Position numbers and translations under genes: made by a program
Shown here: positions 42,466 to 51,419 of the stretch, piece after piece
Position numbering within the stretch: position 1 is the stretch's first letter
Layout of the letters: every line of letters begins with the position of its first letter
Assembly: GCA_963830385.1 (NCBI GenBank)
Contig: CAWHMD010000004.1
Coordinates: 124,001-188,000, forward strand
Direction: 5' to 3'
DNA: 64,000 nucleotides
Source: Bog-532 sp963830385
GTDB taxonomy: Bacteria; Actinomycetota; Actinomycetes; Streptosporangiales; Streptosporangiaceae
Notes under the pieces: generated by a model
Seen by the model: the letters and a program-made list of their open reading frames with translations, nothing else
What the model was told of the DNA's origin: nothing
The model's database searches: none

Positions 42466-42511
42466 CTGGCGCGCTCGGAGGGACTCGAACCCCCAACCTT
42501 CTGATCCGTAG
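42466..42511 (-). repeat. attL of the AICE: tRNA-Arg 3'-half copy 2
   Basis: 46 bases identical to 59943-59988, from the anticodon loop to the CCA end of tRNA-Arg(ACG). The identity ends exactly at the anticodon-loop side, as is usual for tyrosine integrases that recombine in tRNA genes. Confidence 0.9.
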
Positions 42512-42597
42512 CTACTGGCACGTTGCTACTCGCGTTCGAAAAGTACGTTACGGCGTGCATGTCGATGTCCGCGCAAGGCGGTCCCATGTGGTGGAGG

Positions 42598-42619
42598 TTG
42601 CTGTACTTTGGTGCTGTAC
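42598..42619. repeat. TGCTGTAC pair, AICE left arm (integrase/Xis site candidate)
   Basis: TTGCTGTACTT, three bases (TGG), TGCTGTAC, 87 bp inside attL. Matches the copy 45 bp inside attR. Confidence 0.65.
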
Positions 42620-42646
42620 AGCTTCCGCTCGGAAGGGCTCGTGAAG

Positions 42647-42886
42647 ATGCCGAATCCGCCGTGTGATCGCTGTGGCCAGGCTTGCCGGACAGAGAAGCCC
42701 GTCTATGGCTGGGTCTGCGCTGACTGCGCTTATGAACTTGATCGCTATTACACCATCGCGGTTGGATCGTCCGGCGGTGATCCGATCCATCAGTATCAAT
42801 ATGACCGTGATCATGGGAGGCTTCCACCTCCCGGTGCACGCGGTCCCTCTGTGAACGTTCGAAAGCCTCGGGGATTTTCCCGATAA
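42647..42886 (+). CDS. Small Zn-ribbon protein (79 aa)
   Basis: MPNPPCDRCGQACRTEKPVY followed by WVCADCAYELDRYY: two CxxC knuckles, typical of a small zinc ribbon. The C-terminus is basic. The ATG at 42647 has a partial ribosome site (GGAAGGG). It is the first gene inside the AICE left end. Nucleic-acid binding is plausible, but function is unknown. Confidence 0.6.
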   Translation: MPNPPCDRCGQACRTEKPVYGWVCADCAYELDRYYTIAVGSSGGDPIHQYQYDRDHGRLPPPGARGPSVNVRKPRGFSR

Positions 42887-43219
42887 GGAATTTCTATCGG
42901 CACTCTACGGGGCTGTTTGGTCCACGACCTGCCACCTTCCGCTTTTCAGGAGAATTGCCTGGTCTACACGAGTCCACCACAGTCCGCCTGAGCAGGTCGA
43001 ACTACACCTTGGGCCGTGCGGCATCCGCGGCCGTCCCCACGTATCCACAGCTGTTGTTAGCACAGCATTAGCGGCTGGCGTTTGCGTCTTTGCCCCCCGA
43101 TGCGCTTCCTCGAGCGCTGTGGCTAGCACCTGAGCCGAAGCGTGTACCCGCCACGAGACCGAACAGGCCTCTGCCCCGGGACGCGGTGAGGTCCACGCAC
43201 GTTCGTACTGGTGCAGACG
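42887..43219. other. Spacer with degenerate GTTAGCA repeat
   Basis: No supported gene. A degenerate version of the GTTARCA pair occurs at 43056-43072 (GTTAGCA, then TTAGC). The rest shows nothing recognisable. Confidence 0.4.
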
Positions 43220-43597
43220 TCACCCTTCAGGCGTGTCGTCGCCGGGCTGGATGCCGGGCGGCACCACATCAGTGTCGGGGCGCGTGACAGCGCGGCGGCC
43301 ACTCGCCGTTTGCCAGTACGTCTCCTTGCCGAGTAGCGACTCACCGAACCGGTCAAACTCGGCGATGACCTTCTGCGTGGCCGCGCTCACCGCCTCCCGG
43401 GTCCGCTCGCCCAGCTCCTCCAGTTGGCGGGACACCTCACGCTGAACGTGGGCGGCAACCTCGTCCTTCGCCACGTCCTGCAGTTCCCGCTTCGCCTCGC
43501 GGACCGCCGCCCGCAGATCCTTGGTGGCGGCGTGCGCTTCGCGGATCAGCTCGCGGCATTCACCGGCCGCTGCTTCCAGTCGGTCAAGTTCGCTCAC
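43220..43597 (-). CDS. Coiled-coil hypothetical protein (125 aa)
   Basis: The GTG start at 43597 has a clear site (GAGGAGGCTGCT). Almost the whole protein is one charged coiled coil (ELIREAHAATKDLRAAVREA, then KRELQDVAKDEVAAHVQREV), with a Pro-rich end. No known family. High-GC codon use like the AICE backbone rather than the AT-rich cargo next door. Confidence 0.6.
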   Translation of the reverse strand: MSELDRLEAAAGECRELIREAHAATKDLRAAVREAKRELQDVAKDEVAAHVQREVSRQLEELGERTREAVSAATQKVIAEFDRFGESLLGKETYWQTASGRRAVTRPDTDVVPPGIQPGDDTPEG

Positions 43598-44321
43598 AGC
43601 AGCCTCCTCGCTCCTCAGCTGGCCCGGGGTCGTTCCCAGTCTCGGCCGGTCATCGATGTGAGTGCAACACGGCGACCTCGCCGAACGCAGCTCAAGCCCT
43701 GCCCTGACATCCGCCCGTTCACTGGCAACGAGTAACCGCAATCCTGGCTCGCGCCGGTGGAGGCGGGCCAATACCAGCTTGGGCGGACCGGCCGTCATTC
43801 TCGTCGACCCACCCGCTGCCGTAGCCCTTGGATGAGCTGGGCACGAGGGAGCGGTTTTACAGACCATCATGGTTCAGGTCGGGCTGCCCTCCGTGACCTG
43901 CGATGGTGTCCGTGAGTCCGATCGACGAGTGCGGCCCATCCCACGTATGTCCCACGTGGCGAAGACGAGGGCTCAGAGATGGTTGGACTATCAGCTTGGG
44001 AATCTGTGCCGTCTGGGCTGCTATGTGACCTGACCTGCGGAGCGGGCTGTCCATGTCTTGACAGGTTCCGGGAGTCGCAGATACTCCTACGGCGGATTGG
44101 GGGGAGGCCACCCGCATTTCCACCCACATGCTGGCTGCCGTCAGCCCGTGACCGTCGGTCCCGGCGCGCCGCGCGCCGGTCTTGCTGCCGGACGGGCCTA
44201 GTTCCCCAGAAAGCGGGAATCTGGGGTATCCCCAGGCGGGTCCGCGAGGGGCGGCGCGCTTGGTGCGTGTGGGGTGATAACACAGGGGCGCAGCCAGCTC
44301 CGGACGTAGCAATCCTTTGCA
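43598..44321. other. Gene-free spacer before the AT-rich cargo
   Basis: About 720 bp with only weak overlapping ORFs. A small palindrome, CTGGGGTATCCCCAG, lies at 44221-44235. Base composition changes from GC-rich to AT-rich near 44290, marking the edge of the cargo island. Confidence 0.4.
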
Positions 44322-47300
44322 TTAGCGCAGCTGATCTAGGGCGACCACATAATCATTAATTGCGGTTCCCTGGCTATTCGCTATTGAATTGAGCCTTCCT
44401 GGGTATCTTCGGTTGTACCGCCTAATCCATTTCTTTGTACTTGGTTTAAGATATGACGGTACAGTCGTCAAGATGTCCTCTCGCATTCGGGATTTACCTG
44501 ATTTACCTGATTTACTTGTTGGAGAAACCTCCTTGACCCATTCAAGCGTCCCTTTAAGTTCATACATGGAAGGTAGAATCTGAATCGCCGCACTTGTTGG
44601 CTGTCGTCTCGTCAAAATGGTAATCATTCGTTCCGTAGCCCGGCGAGTATGCAGTGAATCGAGCCACGCCGTTACGTCATTGCCGTTGCTCTCAAATGGT
44701 GCTTGCCTCCATCGCCGGATCCAGCGCCAGTCGCCCAGGAAGTCGGCAGTCGGCATTATGGCTACACATATAAAAAAGATAATACAGGCAGTCCAGATTG
44801 CAATAGTATGAATGTGCCGGAACTGGGTGGGAGTAGTCGCGCCAAAGCGCCAGCCTCTTTCTGAGACTCTAGAAAGTGCATAGATAGCGGCGACAGCGAT
44901 TATGCTTAGAAAACCCTGGACGAGCTGCCGCTTATTTGGCAGAGCCACAACGGTCGGCTGGTGTTCTCTAAACAATGACCAGAATGGGACCGCGATTGTA
45001 TTAAATGGGAATATGTAGCTGCCAAGTGTAGGCGTTGGCTCTACTGCTAGATAGTAGAGTGAGGACATTGGCCACAAGAGCACGTAGCCTTCAAGTAGAT
45101 TCAATACATAATTCAGGTGTCCGGTTACTATTTCCAGAACAGATGTAATGAGCGCGAGGACTCCAAGTCCCGCCATGATTATTAGTACGATGAAGGTTAT
45201 CTGAATGCATGCCGCCAATATAATTTTGGTTACTTCCAGGCTTCTTCTTATCGCAGCCACCATTGCTATGGTCGCCACTGCTAGAGCCAAAGTAAGGACT
45301 GAACTATCTGACTTGGATGGATCGGTGGCGATACCGACTATGTCGGGGATTCCGAACACTACGAAAAGTAGCACTCCGACCATTGTGCCTACGAGTGAAG
45401 CGAACCGTAGTCGTTGGCTATATTCAAGATCGATGTGTTGGCTTATCCAGCTATCGACTCCCGTGAAGGCAACGGAAATCATAAAACGGATCCGATCTCG
45501 GATAGCCAACAGATCGAGCAGTTCCCGTCGAGACATAACTTTCCCCGCCGCGGCGGCCACCAGCGATCCGCTGCTCGAACGCAAACCAGACGCACAGCAA
45601 GCTGCGGCGACATCGTTGTTGGCGAGTGCTAGGATGTCAAGCATCTGCCCTTGCATACGAGGTGTCGCCTTCGGCGAAGCTTCCGCAAGCAGCATGTCCG
45701 TCGTTTCCCGAAGGCTCTCGGCTATCTCAGATGATCGCCAGTTGAGGCCAGCATCCAAAATGTGCAGCCAATGATACGTCCCTTTCGTCCATGGTGACTG
45801 ATCCCCTTCCTCCACGACCCCGCTGCGTATCTCTATCTTCGCTGAACTCAACATTCGGTTTATGATTAGCACAGAAGCCTGAGGCGTCGGTTCCTGCCGG
45901 GTTAGGTACTCTACCGCCGTCTGAAATATTTTCAGTATCAACTCATCGCGTCCGAACTGTAGAAGAGATATGGCGATCGTAGTATTGTAAGGATCGGCGA
46001 GCAATTCATCGATAATAACCGTTGGGTTATTATCGAGCACGGCATTTGTCATGAAATATGACCTGACGCCATCATGCTTGAATTCGATAATCTCGTCTTC
46101 CCCAATGAAGTACTTGATCATAATGTCATTACGGACGAGTTCATCGATGACCAGTTCAATGCTACTCGGCTCAGCACATCCCTTTTCAATTAGAAATTGA
46201 ACTTGAGCAGCTCTTTTAATGCCGTACGAGATTGGGAATTTTTCGAGTCGTGTGGTAGTTTCCTGCGCTATCCTCGCGATGAGATCATCAGAAAGCTCTG
46301 GCCGCGTAGCGGCTATGGCTGCTATCCGTTGCGTAACGATACTCTCCATGAGATTACGGAAACTATTAGGCGCGCTTCCAGGAGTTTGTGCGAAATAATC
46401 ACTTACCAAGTCCAGCCAACCAAGATTGTCGATGTATTGACGGAAGCTTTTCTCGTGCACTAGGGCAGATTGCTGAGCCGGTGTAACGCCACGAGATGGC
46501 AAGAATTTGGCGCGGACTTTCTGGCTCAAAGGTGAAAGCTCAATCCTATTCCCTGTAAACGACGACAAATCACGTCCAGTAAGCACTGCTCGGAACCGTG
46601 TAGGATTTGTGCCAATAAAATCGACGAGTTCGGTGCTCCAGGCATCAGATGCCTCGCCTGATCCCCATCGCATTAGCGCTCGATCGGCATTGTCAAATAG
46701 GAAAAGCCAGATAACATTGGTGCTCTTGTCTTCCCACGCTTCTTTAAGCACTTGAACGAAACCGGTGTCCTGTGCTACTTGGTTTAGGATATAATCTCGC
46801 AGAGGAACACGTGTCGATTGCATTGCGAATTGTGCCACGTCAATGTATACGACAATGATGGGCTGACGGCGGCTCTCGACGAAGGCGGACCTACACTGAG
46901 CGGCAATGCTCATAAGGGTGCATGTCTTTCCCGTGCCAGATGCAGCGGCCAGAAGAAGTGGGCGAGCTTGCTTCTTGCGTACGCTGGCTAGGATTTCGTC
47001 GACGGCGGCTTGCCCATTTGGGGTCTGAAGTTTAAGGTACGAGTTAATTTGGCTTTCATCTTTCAACCTACTGATGGTACGCCATGCAGCATCCCCTATG
47101 GGCCGCAGTCTTTGTTGCGTCGTCCGTCCATACCGCGCTGTTAGAGCCCAGGCCGTTACGGCGAAGACTAGTCCTACCGTGAAGGTAACCGCAGCAGCGG
47201 CCCAGGGCAGCTGTCCCAGTACATGTGGTCTGAGCGCCTTGGCAAGCGCTAGAGCGCCGCCGAGGAAGATCAGGATGACGCCTATCCACGTTGCCAACTG

Positions 47301-47456
47301 TCGGGGCCAACGCGCTGCTAGGCCCAGCAGCGGCAGCGCGGTACCAAGGATAGTGATAAACAACGTCAGCGAGGCAAGCAGGAGGAACTCCCCAGCCGCC
47401 ACGTAGTGTGCTGCTAGCCAGGCCAGTATGTGTGTCATTACAAGGTTCCCACGCAT
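44322..47456 (-). CDS. Membrane-anchored NACHT-like (STAND) NTPase
   Basis: 1044 residues, AT-rich codon use. Three N-terminal membrane helices (about 23-50, 53-73, 84-105) precede a P-loop NTPase: Walker A AASGTGKT (171-178), Walker B LFLFDNAD (251-258) and the NACHT-type sensor RAVLTGR (289-295). A helical region with a winged-helix-like part follows (YGIKRAAQVQFLIEKGCAEP). About 680-930 holds six or more further helices, then a basic tail with short GKS repeats. No TPR or LRR sensor is obvious. NACHT proteins in bacteria are often antiviral switches. Start codons at 47456 or 47438. Divergent from the endonuclease-fold gene. Confidence 0.7.
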   Translation of the reverse strand: MRGNLVMTHILAWLAAHYVAAGEFLLLASLTLFITILGTALPLLGLAARWPRQLATWIGVILIFLGGALALAKALRPHVLGQLPWAAAAVTFTVGLVFAVTAWALTARYGRTTQQRLRPIGDAAWRTISRLKDESQINSYLKLQTPNGQAAVDEILASVRKKQARPLLLAAASGTGKTCTLMSIAAQCRSAFVESRRQPIIVVYIDVAQFAMQSTRVPLRDYILNQVAQDTGFVQVLKEAWEDKSTNVIWLFLFDNADRALMRWGSGEASDAWSTELVDFIGTNPTRFRAVLTGRDLSSFTGNRIELSPLSQKVRAKFLPSRGVTPAQQSALVHEKSFRQYIDNLGWLDLVSDYFAQTPGSAPNSFRNLMESIVTQRIAAIAATRPELSDDLIARIAQETTTRLEKFPISYGIKRAAQVQFLIEKGCAEPSSIELVIDELVRNDIMIKYFIGEDEIIEFKHDGVRSYFMTNAVLDNNPTVIIDELLADPYNTTIAISLLQFGRDELILKIFQTAVEYLTRQEPTPQASVLIINRMLSSAKIEIRSGVVEEGDQSPWTKGTYHWLHILDAGLNWRSSEIAESLRETTDMLLAEASPKATPRMQGQMLDILALANNDVAAACCASGLRSSSGSLVAAAAGKVMSRRELLDLLAIRDRIRFMISVAFTGVDSWISQHIDLEYSQRLRFASLVGTMVGVLLFVVFGIPDIVGIATDPSKSDSSVLTLALAVATIAMVAAIRRSLEVTKIILAACIQITFIVLIIMAGLGVLALITSVLEIVTGHLNYVLNLLEGYVLLWPMSSLYYLAVEPTPTLGSYIFPFNTIAVPFWSLFREHQPTVVALPNKRQLVQGFLSIIAVAAIYALSRVSERGWRFGATTPTQFRHIHTIAIWTACIIFFICVAIMPTADFLGDWRWIRRWRQAPFESNGNDVTAWLDSLHTRRATERMITILTRRQPTSAAIQILPSMYELKGTLEWVKEVSPTSKSGKSGKSRMREDILTTVPSYLKPSTKKWIRRYNRRYPGRLNSIANSQGTAINDYVVALDQLR

Positions 47457-48037
47457 GTGCTAGCTAGGTTGAGTATTCTTCCGGTAGCTGCGGTATTACG
47501 CAGCGATAAAACTATACTGCTCAAGGTGACTAACGTGCCAAAGTCGCCCAGCTGTGACCGGAGACATTGAGGCGCCGAGGAAGAGGGTTGCACAAACGCT
47601 CCGGACCCGGCGTCGCTTGATCCAGTACGACCAGATTCGGCAGTGATCGACTGGCGCTCCGGGCCAACGGCTCTGGAGGCGGTAGCTTCATGGTGCCGCT
47701 AGCTGGGCAGATTGCGACGCGACGTAGTGCCTGGTCCGCATCTGGTCCACGAGAGGCAAGTACGTCGGCTACACTCGCCTCGGCCAGAGGCAGGGTTGTC
47801 TGCAGTGTCGCTCTCCCTGAAAAGCGGAAGGTCGGCGGTTCGACCCCGCCCCTGACCACAAGCCTCGCAGCGGAGTTACCTGGGCAAACAGTCCTTGAGT
47901 CTTCTTGGCGTCGATGTCGTCGAGTGACCTTTAGGACCCGTTCGTGGCCCCTGTTCGCTGCATGGTGTTGCACGTGGGCTGCACGCCGCTGGCCCAAGAA
48001 GTCCCGTCAAGTTCATGGCTCACCTAGCGGGGGCACA
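47457..48037. other. Divergent spacer holding a tRNA-Phe scar
   Basis: No gene supported. Holds the promoters of the two divergent cargo genes and the tRNA-Phe 3'-half remnant at 47812-47858. Composition is more GC-rich than the cargo genes themselves. Confidence 0.5.
47812..47858 (+). pseudogene. tRNA-Phe(GAA) 3'-half remnant (foreign att scar)
   Basis: The anticodon loop CTGAAAA (47817-47823) is followed by the 3' anticodon stem GCGGA, variable loop AGGTC, a perfect T-arm (GGCGG TTCGACC CCGCC) and an acceptor end CCTGACCA. The 5' half is missing: bases before the loop (TCTCC) do not complete the stem. The end reads ACAA, not ACCA. This is what an attachment site of an element that integrates in tRNA-Phe would leave behind. 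Confidence 0.7.
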
Positions 48038-48955
48038 GTGAAGAAGATTTCGTCAGCGGCCTACCTAGCCCTGCGCGATGCCCTTCCCGCAATCGTCTGG
48101 AATAAGCGGCCGTTTGAGACTTTCGTACGTACTGCATTAAGAGAACATGGCGAGCTTCTGGCCGGACTCAATTTTTCCGACACCAAGCGTGAAGTTGCCG
48201 ATGTGTTGGTGGAACGTCTCTCAGCAGACGAACACAAGTACAGGGACGTTACTCTCCTGCTGATGCGTGAAATCAGCAGTCTCAACCGTTTCCCGAATGT
48301 GGAACAGATCAAAGATCCTGAGGATCGTAAACTCCGCCTAGCCGAAGCTGAGGCGGCAGTTGGCCTTCTAAGGTATGTCATCAGAGACTATGAAGCAGAC
48401 CTAGCAGAAGCCGAGAAACAAACCGCAAGCATTCAAGCGCGAGTTGCACAGGCCGCCGCGTTGCGACGGTTTAAGGATGACTTGGATTCGCTGAAAGCCA
48501 AGTTTATTGGCTTGCAAACAGAGGCAGATGTTCACAGGCGTGGATATGCTCTCGAATCCCTGCTTGCAGAAATGTTTCTCCTGTACGATCTTGAGCCTAG
48601 ACTCGCATATACGATTCCACTTGAGCAAATAGACGGCTCCTTCACGTTCGACACAGATGACTACGTGGTGGAAGCGCGGTGGCGTTCGACTCCCGCAGAT
48701 CGAGGAGACGCGGATATCTTTGCGAGCAAAGTGCGCCGTAAGGGCAAGAACGCTGTTGGCCTCTTTCTTAGCATTAACGGTTTTACGGAGCCATTTAGAG
48801 AAGCATATAAAGAATCGACGCCCTTCGTTGCAATGGACGGCGCGGATCTGTATGCCGTTCTTGATAATCGCGTACGATTTGATGATCTATTAGAGCCAAG
48901 AAGCGACACGCAAATGAAACGGGCTCTTGCTACCTGTCTGCAAGTCAAGTCGTGA
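48038..48955 (+). CDS. Restriction-endonuclease-fold (Mrr-like) protein
   Basis: 305 residues. The N-terminal half is helical with a coiled coil (YEADLAEAEKQTASIQARVA). The C-terminal part (165-290) matches the Mrr-type PD-(D/E)xK pattern: RRGYALESLLAEMFLLYDLE with Glu173, IDG with Asp199, then VVEARW (Glu212-Ala-Arg214) and GLFLSINGFT. The usual ExK is ExR here, so catalysis may be altered. The GTG at 48038 was chosen because sequence upstream crosses the tRNA-Phe scar. AT-rich like the NTPase gene it diverges from; a nuclease effector role is an inference. Confidence 0.65.
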   Translation: MKKISSAAYLALRDALPAIVWNKRPFETFVRTALREHGELLAGLNFSDTKREVADVLVERLSADEHKYRDVTLLLMREISSLNRFPNVEQIKDPEDRKLRLAEAEAAVGLLRYVIRDYEADLAEAEKQTASIQARVAQAAALRRFKDDLDSLKAKFIGLQTEADVHRRGYALESLLAEMFLLYDLEPRLAYTIPLEQIDGSFTFDTDDYVVEARWRSTPADRGDADIFASKVRRKGKNAVGLFLSINGFTEPFREAYKESTPFVAMDGADLYAVLDNRVRFDDLLEPRSDTQMKRALATCLQVKS

Positions 48956-49219
48956 ACTGACTCTGTCATGATGAGTACCGAAGTCGCTAGACAGGTGGGT
49001 TGTCCACGATGCTTTAACTCGGCGGTTGCATGTGCCGTTCCCCGTACTCAGCTGTAGGGGGTTAACGCTCAGTGTCCGGGCACCGATCTTTTAGTCTGGC
49101 TGGCCCGCCGCCCATTAGGATGGCCAGCAAGTTGGCTAGGATGGTTGGTAGAAGGAAAGGCTATAGTTAGACCGCTCTGGCCTTAGTCGTCTTGGTGTGG
49201 GACATAGCGATGACCATCG

Positions 49220-50320
49220 ATGAAGTCGGAGGTAGTGCTTTTGACGGAGACTGATTCGATTAAAGAACCTGATAGCGGCCATATTTCATCAAGGCGATAT
49301 CGTTTGACCCCTGCGGCATGGCTTATGTTTATGGTACTGGGCATTGGATTGATCGTCCTGGTTTTCTGGCCGCTTGCTGACTTGCTGGCGCAACATGACG
49401 TGACTGGTCTATCTGGTACTCCTCGCATTATGGCGCTTAAAGAAGCTCGCGATGCCGCGCGCGGACGCTTTCTTCAGCTAGGAGCCGGAATTTTTGCAGC
49501 GGGGGCTCTCTACTATACGGCTAAGAATTTTGCACTTTCGCGGCAGCAGGGAGAGCTGAACCGCCAGACTCTGATCTCGTCAGCAGAGCAAACAAGGAAG
49601 ACCATAGAACTCACAGAGGCTAACCAACGGCAACAGGCCGAGCAGAGCACTAAGACGTTGGAGCTAACGGAACAAGGGCTTGCCACAGATCGATTTGCAA
49701 AAGCTGTCGACCAACTTGGATCTTCGGCAATGGAGGTTCGGATCGGTGGCATATATGCTCTTGAACGCATCATGAAGGATTCTGTTAGACATCGTAATGG
49801 CAGTGACCAACCTGCGGTAACGGCGGTCCTGGCCGCATATGTTCGCGAGCACTCTCATGATGCATGGCCAGAGTATCGACCGCAACCGTTTGCTCCACGT
49901 GCCCCGGACAACGAACTTATGCGCGAAAGTCGCCCCAGGAATCAGCCTCCGCGCCCTGACGTAACAGCAGCTATGGCGGTAATCGGGCATCGAGATCCAG
50001 CCTATGATCGGGAAAAGATTGATCTTACGGGTGTCAATCTTTCCCTGGCCGTCCTCAAGGATATGGACTTCTCCCAGATCGATTTCTATTTTGGTGATCT
50101 GTCTGGAGCAGACCTCGATCGAACGAACTTTGCGCATGCGAGACTAGTCGGCGTTATGCTTACCTTGTCAGGCCTAATTGGTGCCAATTTTAAAGGTGCT
50201 GATTTTACGCATGCGGATTGCACGAGGACAGACTTCTCTAGGGCTAAGATAAGGCCTGGCGCTCTTTCCTATGCAAAGACTGACCAAGATACAAAGATCC
50301 CTCGCATGGACACAACTTAA
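49220..50320 (+). CDS. Two-TM pentapeptide-repeat protein
   Basis: 366 residues. Two membrane helices (about 31-55 WLMFMVLGIGLIVLVFWPLA and 85-103) enclose a short loop. A coiled coil follows (TRKTIELTEANQRQQAEQST), then a conserved-looking unit (DRFAKAVDQLGSSAMEVRIG, GIYALERI) and C-terminal pentapeptide repeats (LSGADLDRTNF, GANFKGADFTHADCTRTDFS) that build a right-handed beta helix. Start: ATG 49220 has no ribosome site; TTG 49241 lies 8 bp after GGAGG and may be the true start. Similar proteins are common in actinomycetes, often on mobile DNA; function unknown. Same AT-rich composition as the two genes before it. Confidence 0.75.
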   Translation: MKSEVVLLTETDSIKEPDSGHISSRRYRLTPAAWLMFMVLGIGLIVLVFWPLADLLAQHDVTGLSGTPRIMALKEARDAARGRFLQLGAGIFAAGALYYTAKNFALSRQQGELNRQTLISSAEQTRKTIELTEANQRQQAEQSTKTLELTEQGLATDRFAKAVDQLGSSAMEVRIGGIYALERIMKDSVRHRNGSDQPAVTAVLAAYVREHSHDAWPEYRPQPFAPRAPDNELMRESRPRNQPPRPDVTAAMAVIGHRDPAYDREKIDLTGVNLSLAVLKDMDFSQIDFYFGDLSGADLDRTNFAHARLVGVMLTLSGLIGANFKGADFTHADCTRTDFSRAKIRPGALSYAKTDQDTKIPRMDTT

Positions 50321-51017
50321 ATCATCGGTTCGCCCTGGGATTATGACTCTTTAAATTAGTTAGTCTAAGTGCTACCTACGCTGGACCGGCCGGGGCCACG
50401 CGTAAACTAGTTCCTATAGTTTCAAGGCCACACATGAAGACCGATTCCTAAGGTTCGCCGCGTGCGCTCAGGGGCCTGGCCTTCGGCCTGGCCCTTGCCG
50501 TCAGGCCCGCTGGGGCGGTAGAGGCTCCGGGGTCAACGGCACGCCGCAGGCGTGTCCCGCGTAGCGGGATGCGAAGCACCGTTGAGGCTGGAGGGGCCGA
50601 CCCGGACAATGCGCGGCGTTCCGTCCCCGGCTCGGTGACCTTCCCGGCGATGGTGCAGCTCGCGCATGGCTGACCGCCTGGTCTTCACGCACGGGCGCGG
50701 CACCGGGGGTACTACGGCGGGCACCGCATGCGGCCGGTCACCGGGGCCACCGGGCGCGGCAGCTCGGCGCGCCGTAGGGCTTCCGCCCGGAGGGCGCGAC
50801 GGAAGCTGCCGCACCGCCTACGGTGCGCCGCCCGGTCCTGACCCCGGCCGCCCACGGCGGCGCACTCTGGCGTTCACTTCCCCCACGATCAGTCGCGCCC
50901 GGTTCTCGTGCTCCACGTCCAGGCCGTCAGGCCCGGCGCGCCGAAGGTGCGCCCTTGAAGCTGTGGAGAAAGTTGTAACAGGGCCGCGAGGGTGCCGCGA
51001 GGGTGCTTGATGTCCGG
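50321..51017. other. Structured GC-rich spacer with several hairpins
   Basis: No believable gene. Several short perfect hairpins stand out: CCCGC-GTA-GCGGG (50557-50569), GGCACGCC-GCA-GGCGTGTC just before it, and TTCCGCCC paired with GGGCG further right. It separates the AT-rich cargo from the AICE backbone. It could hold a structured RNA or a transfer site, but nothing recognised. Confidence 0.35.
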
Positions 51018-51419
51018 CTAATCCGGCCAGGGCTCCCGGCGCTCCAGCAGGTCGGGAAAATTGATATCGAGGACACAGAACTCGTTGCTCCACGGATCGC
51101 GCATGACCCAGAACTCAAATCCGCGTTCTTGCTGGTGATCCCAGCGCGTGGCTCCTAGAGATTCGAGGCGCTTAACTTCGGCCTCCATGTCATCGCTCTC
51201 CAGGTCAAGATGCATGCGCTCCTTCGAGGTTTTCGCATCGTTGGTTCGCTGCAAAAGAATCCTGACCTCGGAGTCGGGGAGCCGTAGCCTGCGGTACACG
51301 GGCTGGCTTGCCTCAGGCACGATTTCCTCGGTCGCATCGAGAGCGGCGGACCAGAACTGGACGCCTTCATCAAGGTCGGATACGTCGATGACAAAGTGAC
51401 AGAGCCTACTGCGATGCAT
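51018..51419 (-). CDS. VOC-fold (glyoxalase-like) protein in AICE control operon
   Basis: 133 residues: RLCHFVIDVSDLDEGVQFWS, then MHLDLESDDMEAEVKRLESL and RDPWSNEFCVLDI, the two halves of a VOC fold with the His (MHLDL) and Glu (NEFCV) positions kept. Overlaps the end of the XRE gene by 14 bp, so both are made from one transcript. Related VOC proteins give resistance to bleomycin-like drugs or fosfomycin, but this one has no specific signature. Confidence 0.85.
   Translation of the reverse strand: MHRSRLCHFVIDVSDLDEGVQFWSAALDATEEIVPEASQPVYRRLRLPDSEVRILLQRTNDAKTSKERMHLDLESDDMEAEVKRLESLGATRWDHQQERGFEFWVMRDPWSNEFCVLDINFPDLLERREPWPD

Larger units (their letters stand above)
40313..42511. mobile_element. 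Remnant of an older tRNA-Arg-integrated element
   Basis: About 2.2 kb between tRNA 3'-half copies 1 and 2. It contains a truncated AT-rich ORF, two short hypothetical genes and a GTTARCA-type repeat pair just inside each end (40456 and 42412), but no integrase, so it cannot excise on its own. It could be cross-mobilised by the neighbouring AICE integrase if that enzyme accepts the diverged site. Confidence 0.6.

Noticed and set aside
42279..42839. 186-residue minus-strand ORF across the attL site
   Set aside because: It translates the tRNA fragment and terminator; such ORFs appear at many tRNA scars and are not genes.
43867..44322. Two overlapping 151-residue ORFs on the minus strand
   Set aside because: Overlap each other in different frames, low-complexity, no start signal; left as spacer.
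47690..48037. N-terminal extension of the endonuclease-fold gene
   Set aside because: It runs through the tRNA-Phe remnant and is Trp/Arg/Ser-rich; GTG 48038 gives a clean start.
50501..51010. Several 60-115 residue ORFs in the AICE spacer
   Set aside because: Pro/Arg/Gly-rich, overlapping on both strands, no ribosome sites.
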